The notes beneath the pieces were generated by a model. It was given only the letters and a program-made list of their open reading frames with translations. It made no database searches and was not told the DNA's origin. Below, piece after piece: positions 26,134 through 33,772 of a stretch of 64,000 bases of DNA; the first letter of the stretch is position 1; every line of letters starts with the position of its first letter. The stretch covers positions 1 to 64,000 of the forward strand of contig JAWKZP010000019.1 of NCBI GenBank assembly GCA_041395905.1. Direction: 5' to 3'. The position numbers were made by a program, and so were the translations under genes. The stretch is from UBA7803 sp041395905 (GTDB lineage Bacteria; Pseudomonadota; Gammaproteobacteria; Pseudomonadales; Azotimanducaceae).

Positions 26134-26463
26134 CTAGCTCTGATCGTCCACCGTCGCGCCGGGCGCGTTCTTCATCACCGAATCGATCGCGCTCTGGCAG
26201 GCGCTGGCAGAGTCATACATCTCGCTCTGGCCGATCACCTGGCTGTTGCCGGCCTTCAGCACGAAGTAGGGCTTACCAGACTTGGACTCACGCACCTCGA
26301 AGCGTCCCTTGTCAGCCGCGTTCTTCTTGACCGACTCGATACCGCTCTGGGCGCTGGTTTTTGACTTGTAGCCTTCGCTCGCAAGGATGTTCTGGCCATT
26401 CGTCGACTTGAGTCGAAAGCGGAATTCACCCGCCTTGTCTTTGTAGAGCTCGAACTTCGCCAT
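26134..26463 (-). CDS. YegP family (DUF1508) protein
   Basis: A 109-residue protein made of two tandem DUF1508 repeats of about 50 residues: FELYKDKAGEFRFRLKSTNGQ...SEGYKSK and RFEVRESKSGKPYFVLKAGNSQ...SEMYDS. YegP is a small soluble protein of unknown biochemical role, common in proteobacteria. The ATG at 26463 is preceded by AGGAGAC. It is followed on the same strand by nothing and preceded by the DUF937 gene, with 105 bases between. Confidence 0.9.
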   Translation of the reverse strand: MAKFELYKDKAGEFRFRLKSTNGQNILASEGYKSKTSAQSGIESVKKNAADKGRFEVRESKSGKPYFVLKAGNSQVIGQSEMYDSASACQSAIDSVMKNAPGATVDDQS

Positions 26464-26568
26464 TGGAATGTCTCCTGTTCTTTCGTTGCTGTTGTGTTTG
26501 CTGTTTATCCGCTCGCGTGCGGTTCAGTCCGCACGCGTTTCGAATGCTGCTCACCGTTCAGAGGGGCT

Positions 26569-27099
26569 TCATCGCCCGAACAACTTGCCCGCCATGCCGA
26601 GAAGGTCATCGGCAATCGATCCATCGCCGTCCGCATCGAGCAGCGAGCCGAGCATGCCCTGCAGGGCACCGTCCCCCCCCGCGGCACTGCGCTGCTTGCT
26701 CAGCGCACCCATGGCAAGGGTGGCCACCATCGGCAGCATCTGCTTGATGAGTGCGGGATCCACCCCGGTCTGCTGCGCCGCGCGGCCAGCCAGGGCGCGA
26801 CTGACGTCTTTGCTGCCGAGAATGTGGCCCAGGATTTTGTTGCCGTCGGCAATGCCTTCCTGCGAACCGGCGAGCGCCGGGTCATCCAGATAGCGCTGGT
26901 GATTTCCCGATTTGAGCGCGTCGAGCAGACCGCTCAGGCCATTTGCGCTTGCAGCATTGCCGGCAACCCCCCGGCCCAGCGCGGGTGCGATCTTTCCCAG
27001 CACTGCGGCGGCGTCCGCTTCGCTGAGCCCTACCTTCCGGGCAATCTCAGCCATGGCGCCGCTGCCGGTGGCCGACATTATCGTTTGCAGAATGTCCAT
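26569..27099 (-). CDS. DUF937 domain protein
   Basis: A 176-residue Ala/Gly-rich protein. The N-terminal DUF937 region has MAEIARKVGLSEADAAAVLGKIAPAL, and the late segment MLGSLLDADGDGSIADDLLGMAGKLFG is typical of the family tail, including the calcium-loop-like DADGDGS. The role of DUF937/YidB proteins is unknown. It lies 33 bases after the BON-LysM gene and may be co-transcribed with it. Confidence 0.85.
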   Translation of the reverse strand: MDILQTIMSATGSGAMAEIARKVGLSEADAAAVLGKIAPALGRGVAGNAASANGLSGLLDALKSGNHQRYLDDPALAGSQEGIADGNKILGHILGSKDVSRALAGRAAQQTGVDPALIKQMLPMVATLAMGALSKQRSAAGGDGALQGMLGSLLDADGDGSIADDLLGMAGKLFGR

Positions 27100-27132
27100 C
27101 TCAGTGCCTCAGTTACGGTCAGCGCAAGCCGC

Positions 27133-27657
27133 TCATCCCAGCTCCGGAACGCGGATTTTCTGGCCCGGATAAATCTTGTCCGGATCCTCGATCACCTCGC
27201 GATTTGCGTCGAACAGTTGCGGATACTTCATCCCATTGCCGTAGAACTGCTTGGCAATGCCGTAGAGCGTGTCGCCCTTCTGGATGATGTAGAAACGTGT
27301 TGCTTCCGACCCGGTCGGCGCCGTATCGGCCGGCGCCGCCGCAGCAGCGGGCCTCTCCGGCAGACCGATGGCGGCCCGTTGTTCCTCGGTCACGCTGGGA
27401 ATCACCGAGATGCCGTCGGCGACTACCCGCTCTACGCCTTTGACATTGCCTGCCATGAGCACGACCTTTTCTTTGGCCGCCTGATCGGCCGCACGCCCCG
27501 TCAGCGTTACGACCCCATCGTCGAAAGCGACCCGCAAGGTATCGACGCCCGGATTGTTGGACTGGATATGCTTGAGGATCTCGTCCGCGGCTTCCGCATC
27601 AGTGTCGAACACCTTGCGACCAATGTGTTTGGCGAAATCGAGCAGGTTGCTGAGCAT
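27133..27657 (-). CDS. kbp: BON-LysM domain protein (Kbp/YgaU-like)
   Basis: A 174-residue protein with a BON domain at about 20-85 (LRVAFDDGVVTLTGRAADQ...VERVVADGISV), an Ala/Pro linker, and a C-terminal LysM domain (FYIIQKGDTLYGIAKQFYGNGMKYPQLFDAN...IYPGQKIRVP). This is the architecture of E. coli YgaU/Kbp, a cytoplasmic potassium-binding protein. It has no signal peptide, which agrees with Kbp. The ATG at 27657 has GGAGAA six bases upstream. It heads the cluster with DUF937 and YegP proteins. Confidence 0.88.
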   Translation of the reverse strand: MLSNLLDFAKHIGRKVFDTDAEAADEILKHIQSNNPGVDTLRVAFDDGVVTLTGRAADQAAKEKVVLMAGNVKGVERVVADGISVIPSVTEEQRAAIGLPERPAAAAAPADTAPTGSEATRFYIIQKGDTLYGIAKQFYGNGMKYPQLFDANREVIEDPDKIYPGQKIRVPELG

Positions 27658-28155
27658 TCGGGTTCTCCATGTTGAAGCTCGCAATGGTCCCTTCGGGACC
27701 GGTACGCTGGGTATCGTCGCACTTTGTCCCGGCACCGTAACCCGCGGATGCTACTTAGCTGTTCGTGAAAAAAACGTGGAAACGGCGTGCCGATGGCGGA
27801 CCCGCATTTCGCCGCCATTCCCGGCAACGAAGAACTCGTCGAGCAGCCGACTCAGTTGCTCGGCAGGGGGCGACGTGGGTAGGGCCAGCGGCTCCCTCAA
27901 AGCCGGCCGGCCCGGGTTCCGCAGAGATCTCCAGCATCGGCAGCTGAGGCGGCAGCGCAGGGCAGCCGCTGAACCGGGCCCGCCGCACGATCTGTGACCC
28001 CGGTCACACAAACGCCCCCCGCCGTCCCTCAGCCAGGGTTGCGATCCGCGGAGAAAATCTGCATTATTTCTCCACTTTTTCTCCAGAATTGGGCTAGACT
28101 GCAGATCAAGCGGGCCGCACAGACCCGGAAACGCTCAGAGTATCAAGTAGTTACC
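27658..28155. promoter_or_regulatory. 498-base divergent intergenic region
   Basis: Between the divergent BON-LysM and DUF3108 genes. Frames inside it are short and look like non-coding GC-rich sequence. The right end turns AT-rich and carries three copies of a TTTCTCC heptamer (listed separately) and a TAGACT hexamer at 28095-28100, a possible -10 for the DUF3108 gene. I see nothing else. Confidence 0.4.
28050..28084. repeat. Inverted and direct TTTCTCC repeats, possible operator
   Basis: GGAGAAA at 28050-28056 is the inverse of TTTCTCC at 28067-28073, which recurs as a direct copy at 28078-28084, 11 bases on, that is, one helical turn. They lie just upstream of a possible -10 (28095-28100) for the DUF3108 gene at 28156, the right place for an activator or repressor site. 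The binding protein is unknown. Confidence 0.5.
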
Positions 28156-28818
28156 ATGCGCAGCCGTTACATTCTGTCAATCGTACTGCTCAGTTTGCTG
28201 CCGTTCGCCGCGAACGCGACGACCACCACGCATCTCAACTACGACGCGTTTGTCGGCCACAAGAAGGTGGCTCGCGCCGAGTTCCAGATCATGCGCGCCG
28301 GCGAAGAGTTCGAGATCCAGGGTGAGGCCCGCGCGGTCGGCATCGCCAACGCGCTCACGAAGTGGCGCTCGCTGTTCGTCGCCGCCGGCCGTTTCATTCT
28401 CGGGCAGCCGGTTGCCGAGAAATACGAGGTCGTGCAGAAGAAGCGCAACAGGGAAAAGCGCATCGAGCTGCGCGACGGCGTGGTGAGCTATGAACGCGAC
28501 GGCGAGGACCGCGGTCCCCGGCCGAAGCTCGATGGCATGTACCTGCTTTCCGCGCTGTTCCTGAGCCGGGACTGCGATTCACCCGGGCAGACCATTCATG
28601 ACGGCAAGGATCCGTTCCAGCTGCACCTGGTTGGCACCCGCGCCTTCGACCAGCCGACGCCTGACGGGGTCGTGTTGCAGTGCGAGTTCGAAGTGGTGGA
28701 CGAAGACAACGAGAGCGCCCACGCAGTGGTCAAGCTGATCGAGCGCGAGGGCCTCAAGGTGCCGCTGGAGATGGAGCTGTCCGGCGCCGTGGAAGGCAAG
28801 CTGCAGCTGAATCTCTGA
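28156..28818 (+). CDS. DUF3108 periplasmic protein
   Basis: A 220-residue exported protein: a signal peptide (about 1-21, NATTT), then a DUF3108 domain recognisable from LNYDAFVGHKKVARAEFQI, the central EKYEVVQKKRNREKRIELRDG and the C-terminal PLEMELSGAVEGKLQLNL. DUF3108 proteins are uncharacterised beta-rich periplasmic proteins. The ATG at 28156 is the first Met with a plausible signal peptide. It appears to be monocistronic and ends convergently with the tautomerase gene. Confidence 0.82.
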   Translation: MRSRYILSIVLLSLLPFAANATTTTHLNYDAFVGHKKVARAEFQIMRAGEEFEIQGEARAVGIANALTKWRSLFVAAGRFILGQPVAEKYEVVQKKRNREKRIELRDGVVSYERDGEDRGPRPKLDGMYLLSALFLSRDCDSPGQTIHDGKDPFQLHLVGTRAFDQPTPDGVVLQCEFEVVDEDNESAHAVVKLIEREGLKVPLEMELSGAVEGKLQLNL

Positions 28819-28906
28819 ACCCCGCGAGCCGGCGCAGCCGGCCCGGACGCGAAGACGGGCAGGAAGGCTCGCCGCGGCGCGTCCGGAACCGGTCCCGTCC
28901 TCCGAG

Positions 28907-29143
28907 CTAGGCCGACTTCGCCTGCGCAGGTGGCGCCTGCATTCCGCGCACCATGGCAGCCGTGAGCGGCTGGCCACCGATGGCCCACTCGCCTTCGTTC
29001 ACCTCCACAATGCGCACCCAGGTCACGCTGCGCAGCGCTTCGCCCTCGATGCTCACCATGGTGTCGGTCACCTTGCGAATGATCTCGTTCTTCTGGTCTT
29101 CGTCGAAGACGCCCTTGATCAGATGTACGTCTATGAGCGGCAT
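28907..29143 (-). CDS. 4-oxalocrotonate tautomerase family protein
   Basis: A 78-residue tautomerase-superfamily protein. It begins MPLIDVHLIKG, leaving the catalytic Pro1 at the N-terminus after Met removal. A beta-alpha-beta unit follows (DEDQKNEIIRKVTDTMVSIEGEAL), and it lacks the Arg11/Arg39 pattern I can be sure of. Such enzymes isomerise dienols such as 2-hydroxymuconate in aromatic meta-cleavage, or act as dehalogenase-like enzymes. The ATG at 29143 has GGAGGC nine bases upstream. Its tail is longer than that of a minimal 62-residue 4-OT. Confidence 0.88.
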   Translation of the reverse strand: MPLIDVHLIKGVFDEDQKNEIIRKVTDTMVSIEGEALRSVTWVRIVEVNEGEWAIGGQPLTAAMVRGMQAPPAQAKSA

Positions 29144-29350
29144 GGTTGCCTCCTGATTCCGTTTGTTGCTGGGCCCAGCGCCCGAACCGTTGCGCGCTGG
29201 CTCGAGGAACACTCTAGGTCCCGCCGGGACCAGCCGCTTGAGGGTTGGATAGGGATTGGCTGAGGATTGCCACGGCCCAACAGGCGAAAACGATGCCCGT
29301 CGATGGACCTGTTGCTATAGTGGCGGGCCCGTCCAGCGCGTGGTGCGTCA

Positions 29351-30913
29351 GTGCGCTACAGGTTTGCGGATTGCGAGATCGACAGTGGGACCATGGAGCT
29401 CCACAGGCAGGGACAGCGGGTCCCTCTCGAGCCGCTGATCTACCGGGTTCTGCTGCACCTGCTGGAACGGCGCGATCGCGTCGTCACCAAGGACGAGCTG
29501 CTCGAAGACCTCTGGGCCGGCAAGGTCGTGTCCGATGCGACTCTGTCCAACGCGCTCAAGCTGGCGCGCAAGGCGGTGGGCGACACGGGCGATGCGCAAC
29601 AGGTGATCCGCACGGTGCGGGGCCACGGCTATCGATTCGTGGCTTCCGTGCAGCAGCTGGACCCGGGTCCCCTTGCCGCGAGACCGCGGACAACCGACCA
29701 GGAACGTCCGGCGTTGCCGGTCATGCCGTCGCTGGCACTGCTCGGCTTCGAGGATCTGGGCGGCCACCCAGCATCCGGCGTGTTCTCTGAAGGCCTGGCC
29801 GTAGATCTGAACGCCCGGCTCGCCCGTCTGCACGGGCTGTTCGTCATTGCGCGCCACTCCGCTCGACGATTCTCCGTGCAGGAAATGTCCATGCCGGAAA
29901 TCGGCAGCCTGCTCGGCGTCCGCTACCTGATCCACGGCAGCACCCAGCGGCTGGATCGACGCATCCGGGTCACGGTCAACCTCGCCGAAGCCGAGACCGG
30001 GCAGGTGATCTGGACCGAGCACTTCGATCGCATCGTCGACGACCTCTTTGCAGTGCAGGACGACATCGTGCACTCGGTGATTGCCGCCCTGCTGCCGGAG
30101 CTCGAGCGTGCCGAAATGGATCGCGCGCGGCTGCTGCCGACGGAAAATCTCGACGCCTGGGAGTGCTACCACCGAGCCATGTGGCACAACTTCCGTTTCA
30201 CCGCCGGCGACTCTCAGCTCGCCAGGTCGCTGCTGCTCAAGGCGGGTGAGCTGGATCCCCAGTTCTCACGTGCCAGAGCGGGAATGTCGTTCAATCACTT
30301 TCTGCATGCGTTCCTGCACACCGACCGCGCGCCGGAAGAACACATCCGCCGGGCGCTGGACTACGCCCAGCAGAGCGTGAACCTCGACGTCAGGGACGCC
30401 ATGAGCCACTGGGTGCTGGGACGCGCGCTGTTCCTGTCCGGCGAGCACGATCAGGCGCTGAGATCGCTGGACCGCGCGTTGCAGGCGAACCCCAACTACG
30501 CCCAGGGCAGATACGCGCGCGGTTTCGTCATGGTACACAACGGCCTTGCGGAGCAGGCGCTGGCCGATCTGGACGGCGCTCGCCGCTTGAGTCCGTTCGA
30601 CCCGATGCTGTTCGCCATGAAGTCCTGCCGCGCGATCTCTCTGGCCGTGCAGGGAGATCGCGAGGGGGCGTGCGCCTGGGCGGTGGAGGCCACCGAGGAA
30701 CCCAACGCCCACTTCCACATCCATGCGGTGGCCGCAGCTTGCCTGCAGATGGCCGGCCGCACCGACGAGGCACGCCAGGCGATCAGGCGCGTTCTGGCGC
30801 TGCATCCCGGCTACTCCATCGCCCACTACGACCGCAGCTTTCCTCACGGCAATCCGGAGCATCGGCAGATCATGCGCGACGCGCTCCGGGCGGCCGGCCT
30901 TGCCGCATCCTGA
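29351..30913 (+). CDS. Winged-helix (OmpR/CadC-type) transcriptional regulator with TPR domain
   Basis: A 520-residue protein with three parts: an N-terminal OmpR-type winged helix (about 1-97, VPLEPLIYRVLLHLLERRDRV...VRGHGYRFVASV), a central FlgO/adenylate-cyclase-like beta-alpha domain (LALLGFEDLGGHPASG...YLIHGSTQRLDRRIRVTVNLAEAETGQVIWTEHF), and C-terminal TPR repeats. Unlike CadC/ToxR it has no transmembrane helix between DNA-binding and sensor parts, so it is probably cytoplasmic. It starts with GTG at 29351. Target genes and signal are not shown; the flanking genes are not obviously linked. Confidence 0.83.
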   Translation: MRYRFADCEIDSGTMELHRQGQRVPLEPLIYRVLLHLLERRDRVVTKDELLEDLWAGKVVSDATLSNALKLARKAVGDTGDAQQVIRTVRGHGYRFVASVQQLDPGPLAARPRTTDQERPALPVMPSLALLGFEDLGGHPASGVFSEGLAVDLNARLARLHGLFVIARHSARRFSVQEMSMPEIGSLLGVRYLIHGSTQRLDRRIRVTVNLAEAETGQVIWTEHFDRIVDDLFAVQDDIVHSVIAALLPELERAEMDRARLLPTENLDAWECYHRAMWHNFRFTAGDSQLARSLLLKAGELDPQFSRARAGMSFNHFLHAFLHTDRAPEEHIRRALDYAQQSVNLDVRDAMSHWVLGRALFLSGEHDQALRSLDRALQANPNYAQGRYARGFVMVHNGLAEQALADLDGARRLSPFDPMLFAMKSCRAISLAVQGDREGACAWAVEATEEPNAHFHIHAVAAACLQMAGRTDEARQAIRRVLALHPGYSIAHYDRSFPHGNPEHRQIMRDALRAAGLAAS

Positions 30914-30928
30914 GCGCGAGCGCTCCGC

Positions 30929-31780
30929 CTACGCGCGCCGCAACATGGATTCCTGCGCGACGCTGGCCACCAGCGCGCCATCTGCATCGAAGATGCAGCC
31001 GAGATTGAGTCCCCGGGAGTCTGCAGCCGCCGGGCTGTGCTGGTCGAACAGCAGCCAGCTGCCCGGGTCAGCGTCGCGATGGAACCACAGCGCATGGTCC
31101 AGGCTGGTTGCCCGGTGGCTGGCGAACGCGTTGCCGTATGGGCGCACGGCGTTGAACATCAGCGAGCCATCGGAAAGGTAAGCCAGTGCGCACTGACGCG
31201 CCCGAACGTCCGCGGCCGACGACATGGGCGCACGCATCCACAGCTGTATGGTTGGATCCTGACCCGCCGGTGCCCGTGGATGCCAGTCATCGGCTGCTTC
31301 AAGCTCGATCCCGAACGGCGCCGCGTACGGCAACGCGATGGCCTCGCGCCCGGCCTCGCGCCGCCGGGTCGACGCCGCTCCCGCATTCGGCACGTCCGGC
31401 ATTTCCGGTTGATGCTCATCGCCAGGTTCGGGCAGCTTGAACGACGCCGTCATGGTCAGCAGCAGCTGTTCGGACTGAAAGGCGCGAACCGCGCGCGTCA
31501 CGTAGTTTCTGCCGTCCCTGAGGCGCTCGACCTGGTAGCGGATCGGCGCGGACGGATCACCCACGCGCAGAAAACAGGCATGCAGCGAATGCGCGCGCTT
31601 GTCCTGCGCTACGGTGGCGAACGCGGCGGCGAGCCCCTGCCCCAGCAGATAGCCGCCGTAGATGCGCAGCGGGCCGTAGTCCCGAACGGCACCGACGAAG
31701 CTGTCCGGCGCCTGCGGATCCTCCGAAACCCGGGTCACCACGTCGAGCGCGAGCGCTGCGTCAGCGCTTTGCGCGTTCAC
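30929..31780 (-). CDS. Acyl-CoA thioesterase, TesB-like double hot-dog
   Basis: A 283-residue TesB-type protein with two hot-dog halves: GPLRIYGGYLLGQGLAAAFATV with HSLHACFLRVGD, and the C-terminal SLDHALWFHRDADPGSWLLFDQHSPAAADSRGL containing the expected Asp/Gln/Thr-type site. TesB enzymes release acyl chains from CoA. The ATG overlaps the stop of the DsbA/HCCA-isomerase gene by four bases, and the gene is the last of a HxlR-SDR-isomerase-thioesterase operon. It may terminate or recycle a CoA-activated catabolic intermediate. Confidence 0.86.
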   Translation of the reverse strand: MNAQSADAALALDVVTRVSEDPQAPDSFVGAVRDYGPLRIYGGYLLGQGLAAAFATVAQDKRAHSLHACFLRVGDPSAPIRYQVERLRDGRNYVTRAVRAFQSEQLLLTMTASFKLPEPGDEHQPEMPDVPNAGAASTRRREAGREAIALPYAAPFGIELEAADDWHPRAPAGQDPTIQLWMRAPMSSAADVRARQCALAYLSDGSLMFNAVRPYGNAFASHRATSLDHALWFHRDADPGSWLLFDQHSPAAADSRGLNLGCIFDADGALVASVAQESMLRRA

Positions 31781-32388
31781 TGTTCACGTTCCAGCCGTTG
31801 TGCCAGCTCGACGGCATCACGCAGCTTGTCCTTGCCGAAGAAGATCTCGTCGCCGACGAAGAACGTCGGCGAGCCGAAGGTGCCGCGAGCGACCGTGGCT
31901 TCGGTGTTCGCAATGAGCGTCTGCTTGACGGCGGGATCCGCCATGCCCTCGAAGATCTCGGACACGGGCAACCCCGCGCCTGCGAGCACCGCTGCGATGA
32001 CCTCGTCTTCGTCCATCTTGCGAGCCTGTTCCCACATGCCGCCGTACATCGCGTCGACGTATTCGAGGTAGTACTCCCTGCTCCTGGCGAACACCGCGCC
32101 GCGCATCATCTTGAGCGTGTTCACGGGAAAGTAGGGGTTTGGTACCTGCGGCGCGATGCCGTGGGCGGCGCAGAAGCGGCGCGTCTCGATCGTCTGATAC
32201 TGGGGTTTGTTCACAATGCCCTGCAGCGATACCGCAGGCGATACGTTGTTGGTGGCCTTGAACACGCCGCCCAGAAGTATCGGCACGTAGTCGAAGGCGA
32301 TGCCGGTAGCCGCGGTCACTGCCGGGATGACCTTGTGCACCAGATAGGCATTGGGACTACCGATGTCGAAGTGAAACTCGATGACCAT
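31777..32388 (-). CDS. 2-hydroxychromene-2-carboxylate isomerase/DsbA family protein
   Basis: A 203-residue kappa-GST/DsbA-fold enzyme with FDIGSPNAYL at the N-terminus (S11 is the expected catalytic Ser of HCCA isomerases), VFKATNN and a cis-Pro region in RGTFGSPTFFVGDEIFFGKDKL. HCCA isomerase uses glutathione to isomerise naphthalene-type intermediates, but many relatives have other substrates. I started it at the ATG at 32388 (GAGGAAAAC upstream); an earlier ATG at 32412 overlaps the SDR end. It is translationally coupled to the thioesterase by ATGA. Confidence 0.87.
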   Translation of the reverse strand: MVIEFHFDIGSPNAYLVHKVIPAVTAATGIAFDYVPILLGGVFKATNNVSPAVSLQGIVNKPQYQTIETRRFCAAHGIAPQVPNPYFPVNTLKMMRGAVFARSREYYLEYVDAMYGGMWEQARKMDEDEVIAAVLAGAGLPVSEIFEGMADPAVKQTLIANTEATVARGTFGSPTFFVGDEIFFGKDKLRDAVELAQRLEREQ

Positions 32389-32402
32389 GTTTTCCTCGTG
32401 AT

Positions 32403-33164
32403 TCAGTTCCACCAGGGCCGATCGGAGTAGGCGCGCAGATCCAACTCGTGGGTCCAGGCGGAGCGATGTTGTCTGTGCAGCTGCAGATAGGTTTCAGCGA
32501 CCGCCTCCGGCAGGATCAATCCGTCCTTGTCCATCCCGCGGGTTTCCCGCAGTTGCTGGAAGCGCTCCGGCCCGAGCATCCTGCCGAGCGTGTCGGGCGC
32601 GTCCACGGCGCCGTCGATCACGATGTGCGCGACGTGGATACCCCTGGGCGCAAACTCCGCATTCAGCGTCTGGCAGAGCATGCGCCGCCCGCCCATGGCC
32701 GCCGCGTGGGAATGCTGGCCGGGGTTGCCGCGCATCGCCGAAGTCGCGGACGTCACCAGCAGCGTACCCTGGCCGCGTGTCTGCATGTGCGGCATCACCG
32801 AGCGCGCCACCCGGAACAGTGCAAAGGTCGCGAGCCGCCAACCCATCTCGAACGCCTTGTCGCTGGTATCGGCCAGCGCCCGATCACCGATCTGAGCGCC
32901 GAGGTTGAACACGACCACCTCGATCGGCCCGATCTGCGCTTCGATCTCGGCAACCCGCTGCTCGATGGCATCGTCTTCGGCGGCATTGAGCAGATAGCCC
33001 GTGGCCGAGCCGCCCTCGCCCTCGATGTCGGCAACGAGCCTGTTCAAACCCTCCTGGTCCGAGCGGCGGCAGAGCACGGCGTGGTAGCCCTCGCGCGCAA
33101 ACCGCTTGCCGGTGGTTCCACCGATTCCAGCGCCTGCTCCCATTACCAGACACACCGGTTTCAT
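32403..33164 (-). CDS. SDR-like protein lacking the Tyr-Lys catalytic pair
   Basis: A 253-residue Rossmann protein. The dinucleotide motif GAGAGIG is at 9-15 and FNLGA at about 86-90 replaces the usual NNAG. At the active-site position YxxxK the sequence reads HAAAM (H153, M157), so both Tyr and Lys are missing. It may bind NAD(P) or act through another mechanism. The family with C-terminal EAVAETYLQLHRQHRSAWTHELDLRP is common in oxygenase clusters. Spacing of 14 bases to the isomerase and 37 from HxlR puts it in the operon. Confidence 0.8.
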   Translation of the reverse strand: MKPVCLVMGAGAGIGGTTGKRFAREGYHAVLCRRSDQEGLNRLVADIEGEGGSATGYLLNAAEDDAIEQRVAEIEAQIGPIEVVVFNLGAQIGDRALADTSDKAFEMGWRLATFALFRVARSVMPHMQTRGQGTLLVTSATSAMRGNPGQHSHAAAMGGRRMLCQTLNAEFAPRGIHVAHIVIDGAVDAPDTLGRMLGPERFQQLRETRGMDKDGLILPEAVAETYLQLHRQHRSAWTHELDLRAYSDRPWWN

Positions 33165-33201
33165 GCCTCTCTCCTGTATCTCATACCTGTTGCAGGCCGC
33201 A

Positions 33202-33699
33202 TCAGCGCACCCCGATCTGCGCCGCCTCTGTGATCGTGGGCGCGATCTGGTCGGTGCTGCCGAGCGCCGGCCCGCGCCTGGCTTTGACGTCCCGGGGCTT
33301 GAGCCTGCGCCCGTCCGCCGCGTACACGGCCATGGCCCTGATCGGCTTGCCGTCGCGCCGATCCACGAAAGTCAGGCGTTTGCCGTCCGGATGCGGATAG
33401 TAGGTGTCGCCCCAGTGAGTCATGGACAGCAGGATCGGCTGCAGCGCGAGGCCCTTGTCCGTGAGCCGGTATTCCGGGTGACCCGGTCCTTCGGTTTTCT
33501 GCAGAACGCCGGCGTCAACCAGCTTCCTGAGCCGATTGCTCAGCACGTTGCGCGCAATTCCCAGGTCCTTCTGGAACTGGTCGAACCGGCGCAGACCGAA
33601 GAACGCATCGCGGATGATGAGCAGCGTCCAGTGCTCGCCAATGACGGACAGCGTCTGTGCCAGCGAGCAGTTGAGGTGGTCGAAGGATTTCAACTTCAT
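33202..33699 (-). CDS. HxlR family transcriptional regulator
   Basis: A 165-residue winged-helix regulator: CSLAQTLSVIGEHWTLLIIRDAFFGLRRFDQFQKDLGIARNVLSNRLRKL is the HxlR DNA-binding core, with the wing VLQKTEGPGHPEYRLTDKG. HxlR proteins often respond to aldehydes, thiols or phenolics, but the conserved Cys near the N-terminus (C11) is the only sensor candidate visible. It is the first gene of a four-gene operon and divergent from a crotonase; a TAGTT-N9-AACTA repeat between them is its likely operator. The C-terminal extension is longer than that of minimal family members. Confidence 0.93.
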   Translation of the reverse strand: MKLKSFDHLNCSLAQTLSVIGEHWTLLIIRDAFFGLRRFDQFQKDLGIARNVLSNRLRKLVDAGVLQKTEGPGHPEYRLTDKGLALQPILLSMTHWGDTYYPHPDGKRLTFVDRRDGKPIRAMAVYAADGRRLKPRDVKARRGPALGSTDQIAPTITEAAQIGVR

Positions 33700-33701
33700 C
33701 T

Positions 33702-33736
33702 TTGCATCCTACCCGAATAGTTTTATTATGCAACTA
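33702..33736. promoter_or_regulatory. Divergent promoters with an inverted repeat, likely HxlR operator
   Basis: Plus strand: TTGCAT (33702-33707), 16 bases, TATTAT (33724-33729). Minus strand: TTGCAT (33733-33728), 16 bases, TAGGAT (33711-33706), ending six bases before the HxlR ATG. TAGTT/AACTA (33718-33736) spaced by nine bases overlaps the plus -10 and the minus -35. The region is AT-rich against its surroundings. Promoter calls are by eye. Confidence 0.6.
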
Positions 33737-33772
33737 CTTTTGATTTCATCATAAGACTGACGGGTGACGACG

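Noticed and set aside
26494..27675. 393-codon plus-strand frame across DUF937 and BON-LysM genes
   Set aside because: Antisense to two genes with clear domains and ribosome-binding sites.
28828..28842. GCCGGC-GCA-GCCGGC hairpin between the DUF3108 and tautomerase genes
   Set aside because: Only six pairs with a three-base loop and no T tract; too weak to call a terminator in GC-rich DNA.
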